Position numbers and translations under genes: made by a program | NCBI GenBank assembly: GCA_945859605.1 | Contig: OX243812.1 | Location: forward strand, 45,424,009 to 45,488,008 | Length of the DNA: 64,000 bases | DNA from: Lumbricus rubellus | Taxonomy: Eukaryota > Annelida > Clitellata > Crassiclitellata > Lumbricidae | Reading direction: 5' to 3' | In this document: piece after piece, positions 57,963-64,000 of the stretch | Layout: each line of letters begins with the position of its first letter | How positions within the stretch are numbered: position 1 is the first letter of the stretch | The notes under the pieces: model-generated | The model's input: only the letters and a program-made list of their open reading frames with translations | Told to the model about the DNA's origin: nothing | Database searches by the model: none

Positions 57963-58699
57963 ACTTCTGGAGGCTATGAGTTGTGCAATGAATTCTTTTG
58001 AAGTTGGAGTGACATTACATCGAGGGATACTTAAGAACCTGCATTTTGCTAATATATTGACTTGATAGCAGTCACCAGGCAAGGCAGTAACAGTTTTGGA
58101 CTCGAAATAAATGTGCAAAAACGAAATTAATGACCACTGGAAAAGAACAAAAGAGTGGAAAGTGTGAATGGATGGAAAGCAGATGGAGCAAGTCACAAAG
58201 TTAGTGTGACTGGCAGTGGGAGGTAATGAAAATGGCCATTTAACAAAGTATGAATGAATAAACTTTATTGTTCACCAAAAGAGTTCAAGCAAAATACAAC
58301 AAAAAACAGACAGTTCACATTATTCAGTGACAATGGGTAAACCCAAAGCAAAGGTTCCACCAACGAATAGTCATCAGACAATAATTATTTTCATGTCATC
58401 ATTATATATAAGCTTATACATTGTATATTATATTCACTTGTAGATCGAGGCTATTGCACAGCCGAAATTAGGGGAGTTTTAGATGTTTGAACACCCCAAA
58501 ATGAAGTAATGTAAACATGAGCCAGTGCATTTACTAACATACGATGTAAGAACTACTGGGGGATTGATTTAATTTTGAAGACTTATTTCAATGTGAAATT
58601 TTAGAACATTAGATTAGATCACGACGATGGTGTGGAAGCTGCTGAATAATAATAGTTAGCAATATTATTATTTCAACTAGTGTTTACAATGGAAAATGT

Positions 58700-58963
58700 G
58701 GAAAGAATACAACTTCCTAACATGTTCTTAGAAACAGCAGAGCATTCATGTGTACTCGATGTTCTGTATGTTTTTTCTTGAACTGTTCTTGAACTCAAAC
58801 AAAGGTGGTGTAACAACTGAAAATGCTAAAAACACCCACCCTCCCCAAAAGAACAGCAGAAAACAAGTAATAATACGCACTGTTGATGAGAGGGCAAAGA
58901 AAGCATTATTCCACAAAAATGCTTGCGAGTTTTGGCTAAGCAAATATTACACTTCACTATAGA
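58700..58963 (+). pseudogene. inverted P-transposase C-terminal fragment
   Basis: The plus strand at 58700-58766 reads ERIQLPNMFLETAEHSCVLD, about 85% identical in DNA to the inverse complement of transposase exon 3 near 59300-59370 (ERIQLSNLFSETADHSCVLD). The following frame to 58962 (VDERAKKALFHKN...) may be the C-terminus of a related transposase. It is an inverted remnant of a second copy. Confidence 0.75.
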
Positions 58964-59151
58964 TGTGAGAAATAATTGTTTCAATCACTTAACAACAAAA
59001 ATCATATTAATTAATACAATACACATATACAATATTGCACATACAACAAACAGTAAAACCAATATCAGATATAAATCCATGTACAGAAAATAACAGATGA
59101 ACAAGAAATCCACATTTAATTATATACATGTAATCTCAAGATAAGACATTC

Positions 59152-62100
59152 TTATTGGTGAGCAAATAAGACATTTTTGTTGCTGTTAAATCTAATATTT
59201 CTTCCTCTTAATTTATCTGAAAAGATTTTTCCCACTGAGTAAAATCGGATATTCACATAAGCGTTAACAATTAACCGCACAAGATTCAGAACATGACTTT
59301 CGAAAACATCGAGTACACACGAATGATCTGCTGTTTCCGAGAACAAGTTAGAAAGTTGTATCCTTTCCAAAACAGCAATTTGAAGAGCAAGGCGTAAGTT
59401 CCGTTGCTTTGGAACAGATTCACCTGCTCTTCCACACACAAAACGAATGCAACGTTCAGTAACAGTGCATACGTTGACAACAGACTGGCTCGGATACAGC
59501 AAGCCACCTGCATCTTTGCGGTGAATTAGTTTACAGTTTTCAACAACTTTCGACTCACTAATTAAAGACAATTTGCAACCTGCGCAAGTAATTGTTTTGC
59601 AAAGTTTGCGAGAAACATACCCAGCCATATAGGTGACAATGTTTGCACTAAACTCAGAAATGTGAATACGATCTACGGTTAAAGCATAATCATGATCAGA
59701 GTTACTGTCACACTGGCCCAGACTAAAACGTCTCAAAATCTCAGCAGTTGTCACAGAAGCCTCATGTTTATCGATAAGTCCAACTGATGGTAACAGAACA
59801 GTTTCGTCTTGAGAAATCACATTACCAGTATTCTTAGGTTTTATGTTATGTTTCATTAGCAGCTGCCTATATGCCGTTCGAAACTGCTCTGCTGTGGGAT
59901 TGTTGTTCCATCGCCCACGAGAACGCACAACATTGAACAGCAGCTCAATGTGATCCTGACTCAATCGATATGTAGCCAGATAAGCTAACACCTTTGTTGC
60001 AACAAACTCATCAAACAACGCAACAACACTATTTATCGTGGCTAAAAACCCAAGTACTGCTGTCTTTCTCATGGTCTGATGTAATGGGAGACCAAACAGC
60101 TTCAGATTAGTCAAATAAAGAACTGTCTGTGTCATGAAAGGTCGCCAAAATTGCTCATTTTCACATCTCAATACAGACTTGAATTCTTTCTCAAATTTAT
60201 TCTTAGAGTTTAAAACATCAAAAAGTCTGTCTATCACTCTAATGAAAGCCACAGTTGGTGCAACATCAGCAAACTTAGGCAAATTCAGATCTTCCCCTAG
60301 GAATTCAAGCGCGTTCGCCACTGATCTGCTCATACACTGTGCAGCTAAACTCACCTTCATTTTCTGTTGATACCACTCAATATGACTCCTTTTCAGTTTA
60401 TTGGCAGCTTTCAGACCTTCCTTATCCTGAATCTCATAGAGATCCTTAATATGTTGCCATCTAATTTGTTTCTTATTTTGATCTGTCAAAATTCCTTTCT
60501 CTGCCAGTGTATTACGCATCAGTTTCAACATATGAGCAGCATCAAAAATAATATGGACTCTCCATAAGCAATTTGCAGGATGTATGAAATATGGCTTCAT
60601 ATTGTCGGCTGTGAATGAAGCACCTAGTTTTGAACCAACAGCAAAATTGGTTGTGGGTCCATCACAAACTAATGCTACAATTCTAACATTAATCGCATAA
60701 AGTCTGTTAATGGCTTCAAGAACAAGGTTTGCTTTTACATCAGCTGTTAATCCATCTATAAGGAAGTATGCAACTGGCATCTTCCAAGCAGCATTCAGTG
60801 CAACGACAATAAACATCAAAACCTCGGTAGCAACAGGCATACTGTCGTCATCAATTCCCGTTCCTAAATCAACGAATCCTACGTTCTCCTTGCCATTCCA
60901 CTGGACCTGTTTCCGGATCGACATTTCATCAAAAATTAGGCTGCAGAGCAGTGGTCCATTCGATGATGAATTCAGTTGGCGAAGGCACTAAACAAAGAAT
61001 ATGCATAATTATTGTAAAAATTGAAATGAAATAAATTGCCACTGAAATCAATCCATTTGAACTTTATCATTTGATCGCTTTATGATGATAAATAATGCTG
61101 AGAAGAAATTGCCTTATGCTTACTTCGCAAAGGTCAAATCTTGCCACCATGCCACACAAAGTGTCTGATTGACGCACTGGTATTTAAATGGCAAAGTTGC
61201 AAGTTGTGAACTGATTAATTTGGCAACTACCCTAAGCTGAAATCATCATCAACATTCATTCAATGGGCTCAATGCCCATAAGTGTCCGGTGCCTTCTTCA
61301 AAATGTCTCTCCACTCGAGCCTGTTCTGAGGTGCATGCCCCAACTTTTGTAGGTCTGCTTCACAATACTCTACAATGTCATACAGAGTGGTGTGAAGCAG
61401 ACTTATAGACGCTGGGGCATGCACCCCGGAACAGACTCAAGCATAATCGTAATTTCGAGATTTCTACAGCGCCCACAAAAGCGAAGTCACAGGAACCAGC
61501 TTATTCACAAGCGCTCAATCAAAACCAAATCGATAGGCAGCAAGCCAAGTCCGGAGAGTCAGGCAGACAGATAGATGGACGGCTAGCTGGAAGTAAGTGG
61601 CAATAATGGTAGTACTGCAAATTTATATCGAGTTGCTTAAAGAGAGACTCATTAGAGCACTCTAAGAAATCACAAAGAAATCACGAATGAACAGAATGAT
61701 TTTCAGGCAGTTGTGGAACAATAGACAAGCTTACAGAGTTAACCCAAATGATGGTCAAAAAACCATTAAATAAATTTGTCAAGTAAATGCTATCTAACGA
61801 CAAAGATGATTGACCGCAAAACTGAAGAAACACTACAAACAGTGCAGAGGTCAAAGTTCACAATCAGAAGTACATACACTTTTATGTACGTGAACATTTA
61901 ATATATAGTGATTATTTATGTATTTGAATGCAAAAGTTCTAAGAAATTATATGAAATCTCAAAATGCGCAACCAATGTATTTTCAGATAAAATTGTCAAA
62001 CCTCAAATGCTTCAGCTGTAAACCCCGGACGTCCATCCACTGCAGTGTGCCATGTCCGAATTGTAGAAGGGTGTGGTAGAGATTTGCTGAAGGATCGGCG

Positions 62101-63742
62101 AACGAATTCATAAGCCTTCGCACTGTAAAAATGAAGAGTCATTGCAAAGGACCGTAGAGTTTCATTGTATGGTTCCTGAGCTGATGCGTACAGTTTACGC
62201 TTCAACATTTCGCATGGAACTTCTCCAAAACAGCGCTCAATGAGGTCAACAGATGTTGCATTAATGTCATTTCTAGATCGGAGCTGTTTTATGACGTCTT
62301 TCATTGTCCGCAGCTTCGTTTCTCTGCGAAACAATTTACGCCGAGTGATAGTGAACTTCTTTGTAATCAAGCTCCTTTGTCGTTTTTCCTTTTCTAGAAG
62401 ATCCTCATATTTCCTTTTGATGCTACGGGGACTTGATCTGATGGCATAACTGTGATCTGTCACAGATCCAAAATTAACTACAAAATCACACGATACAGCA
62501 GATGAAGATTGGGGGATTGACTGCTCTTGAACAGTGGATACTGTCGACGTAGAAGGTGACGCAGTGCTCCTTTGCAGAATGCGACGATTTTGTTCTTTCT
62601 TCTTCAAGTGGCGCGGAAATTTGAATATATCCGGAACTGCATCCTCCTTCAGTCTGACTTGGGACCTGTAGTGTCGAAAACTGGAAGGTGCAAAATGTTC
62701 TGAGCAGATGAAATCTGTCGATTTTGGCTGCCATTTCTCACGCCTAATTGCAACCAGCCACTTCTTTGTTAATGTTGCATTCTTTAATGGAAACCTGCAG
62801 GAAAATAAAAAACATGTTTAATTATAGTCAATTAATTAAAACTGTAAAGCACATGCACAATCCATGGAAAATGTAAATCTATGGTGGTGTATATAGTCAG
62901 CCACTAGGAGAAGATGCAGTTTGATATCCATGTGCTTGAAAGAAATAATGTGCATATGAGAGCTACAAAGAGAGTGGCAGGTTATTCCAATCCCTAGGGC
63001 AGTGTTTCCCAAAGTGGGTTCCATAGAACCCAAGAGTTCCGTGAAATGAGCACAAGGGTTCTGTGAAAAGTTGTAAATAAAAGAAATTTTAGTGAATTTT
63101 TTACTGGAATACAACATTTAAATTAGCTTTTTAAAATGCAATAATAGTTTAAAACTACATTCAGCCGTCTCACCCATTGACTCTAAGCGATTATCCGATT
63201 TTTCACTGTCCGTTAGCAATTCAGTTGCAATTTATAGACATCACTGCTGTGACATAAACCTACGTAGGTAAGAACTGTAAATCTGGACAGGGATGCAGCC
63301 ATCCTTGTCATAATATTTTTTGATTAAAATCCTTACGCTGCGTGTGTCGCACCTATTTTAAAATCGATTCGGAGATCCGGTGCTATATAAGTTTCTGAGA
63401 TTCAGGTAAGTTAACTATCGGGTTTCCAGCGAGACCCCTGGAAAGCATAAGCTCATAGTCAATCAATAAAACATTCCAGAAAAACAGATGTTTACTGCAA
63501 TTAAGTATAATCTTAATTTTCCAACAACAAGACAGAAACAACGAATTAACATCAACGCTGCAACGTCCAATATTTATAAATCTGCGCGCCAAGTACACCT
63601 ATATACGATGTGAGCACACTCAGATCAAAACACGTGAATGTGATAGCACAATACTTAAAAAATTTGCTTACCTGTAAAAGCGAACCTCCGAATCTTTCGA
63701 GAATCGATTAGTGCAGTTATACGCACAGCAGGACGCCACCAT
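59152..63742 (-). CDS. P-element/THAP9-like transposase, three exons
   Basis: Exons 63742-63672, 62794-62002 and 60987-59152 join in frame across GT/AG introns of 877 and 1,014 bp, giving 899 residues; human THAP9 is about 900. Residues 1-81: THAP zinc finger with Cys5/Cys6, Cys10, Cys54 and His57, FYRFP and AVPDIF. About 135-190: basic coiled coil. About 225-288: FAMTLHFYSAKAYEFVR...PSTIRTW, the conserved helix-turn-helix region, ending PGFTAEAFE exactly at the intron. Residues 303-320: CSLIFDEMSIRKQVQWNG with the first catalytic Asp (308). Asp397 (VCDGP) is a candidate second acid. Then FIHPANCLWRVHIIFDAAHM, SQDHIELLFNVVRSRGRWN (acidic Glu) and MAGYVSRKL. It should bind the element ends in the nucleus and cut and paste. 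No frame break is seen. Confidence 0.94.
61316..61438. repeat. imperfect hairpin in P-element intron 2
   Basis: The left part (CTGTTCTGAGGTGCATGCCCC ... GTCTGCTTCAC) is mirrored by GTGAAGCAGAC ... GGGGCATGCACCCCGGAACAG, arms of about 50 bp. The preceding 61240-61315 resembles a retroelement 3' end. Confidence 0.8.
63001..63118. repeat. possible hAT-like MITE end
   Basis: CAGTGTTTCCCAAAGTGGGT resembles CAGTG..-type hAT ends found in many animals. No matching second end or target duplication was found nearby. It lies in intron 1 of the P transposase gene. Confidence 0.4.
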
Positions 63743-63905
63743 TATAAATGTTTAAACTAATAAAAGTTTTTTTGTGTTCGTCTATCGTAAGACGTACATA
63801 ACAGTAATACAACAACTTTCTGCCAACTAACTGGCGACTTCCGGAAAAAGGAAATTGAACCACATATATTATGATTGAACCAAGTTTTTACCATAGAATC
63901 GGCAG
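63743..63905 (-). promoter_or_regulatory. candidate P-element transposase promoter
   Basis: The 187 bp from the start codon to the element end must hold any internal promoter. On the minus strand CCGGAAGTCGCC (about 63832-63843) is an ETS-type site common in TATA-less promoters. Inference only. Confidence 0.4.
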
Positions 63906-64000
63906 TCTAAGTAACATATGATGTCTATGTTTGCAGTGCACATCACGCACTGCAGCGCCACCCAGCGGCTGGTGATTAGACCATAGATCCAGTGCATCAC

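Larger units (their letters stand above)
57204..63929 (-). mobile_element. complete P element (THAP9-type)
   Basis: 6,726 bp. Ends CATAGACATCATAT...TTAGA (57204-57227) and its inverse complement (63906-63929) match at 23 of 24 positions. Exact 8-bp direct repeat TTTGCAGT at 57196-57203 and 63930-63937; P elements make 8-bp duplications. It encodes a full-length transposase on the minus strand. The left part carries a SINE and an inverted transposase fragment. Perfect duplication and an open gene suggest a fairly young insertion. Confidence 0.95.

Overview
This is eukaryotic, animal-type genomic DNA. It has many short exons bounded by GT/AG introns, tRNA-derived SINEs, LINE remnants, several families of cut-and-paste transposon and a very high load of mini- and microsatellites. 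The one recognisable host gene is a NOTUM (Wnt deacylase) orthologue. The mix of P-element/THAP9-like, hAT and Tc1/mariner elements with repeats ending in a CGCTATATAA-type tail suggests a marine invertebrate, perhaps a non-vertebrate deuterostome. That placement is inference; the sequence does not fix the species.

Layout. 1-3740: AT-rich DNA, then a 92-copy 30-bp minisatellite ending in a perfect hairpin. 4145-4877: a non-autonomous hAT-like element with an exact 8-bp target duplication. 4880-10390: no gene seen, one 18-bp minisatellite. 10391-12603: G-rich repeats with ACCCGGC-type ends. 12604-19050: no gene, with a 38-bp minisatellite and GTAT and GAC microsatellites. 19053-20278 and 21235-22402: two dead Tc1/mariner elements with transposase remnants. 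22640-23690: five minisatellites side by side. 24786-26076: a frameshifted retroelement C-terminal fragment. 26438-33117: four arrays of a 15-bp palindromic unit, two of them inside copies of the same dispersed repeat. 30889-31090, 33706-34532 and 34826-35348: three MITEs.

36660-46839 (minus strand) holds eleven consecutive coding exons of notum, from the oxyanion GGW region to the stop codon. Every junction keeps frame and has GT/AG borders, and the Ser, Asp and His catalytic positions are present. The first exon or exons (signal peptide and about the first 125 residues) were not found in the window.

48010-55286 is a nested transposon. A Tc1/mariner copy whose two ends are inverted copies of the same transposase 3' end carries, inside its transposase sequence, a complete 6,266-bp hAT element (48613-54878) with 16-bp ends and an exact 8-bp duplication GAAACGGT. 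The hAT element encodes a two-exon, 1,011-residue protein that joins an OTU-like cysteine-protease domain to a zinc finger and hAT transposase.

57204-63929 is an apparently intact 6.7-kb P element with 24-bp ends (23 matching) and an exact 8-bp duplication TTTGCAGT. It encodes a three-exon, 899-residue THAP9/P-transposase protein with an undamaged THAP zinc finger.

The strongest discoveries are the two apparently intact, intron-containing DNA transposons with perfect target duplications, the OTU-transposase fusion, and the mobile palindromic minisatellite family. All coordinates, splice sites and target duplications were read by eye; no database search was possible.
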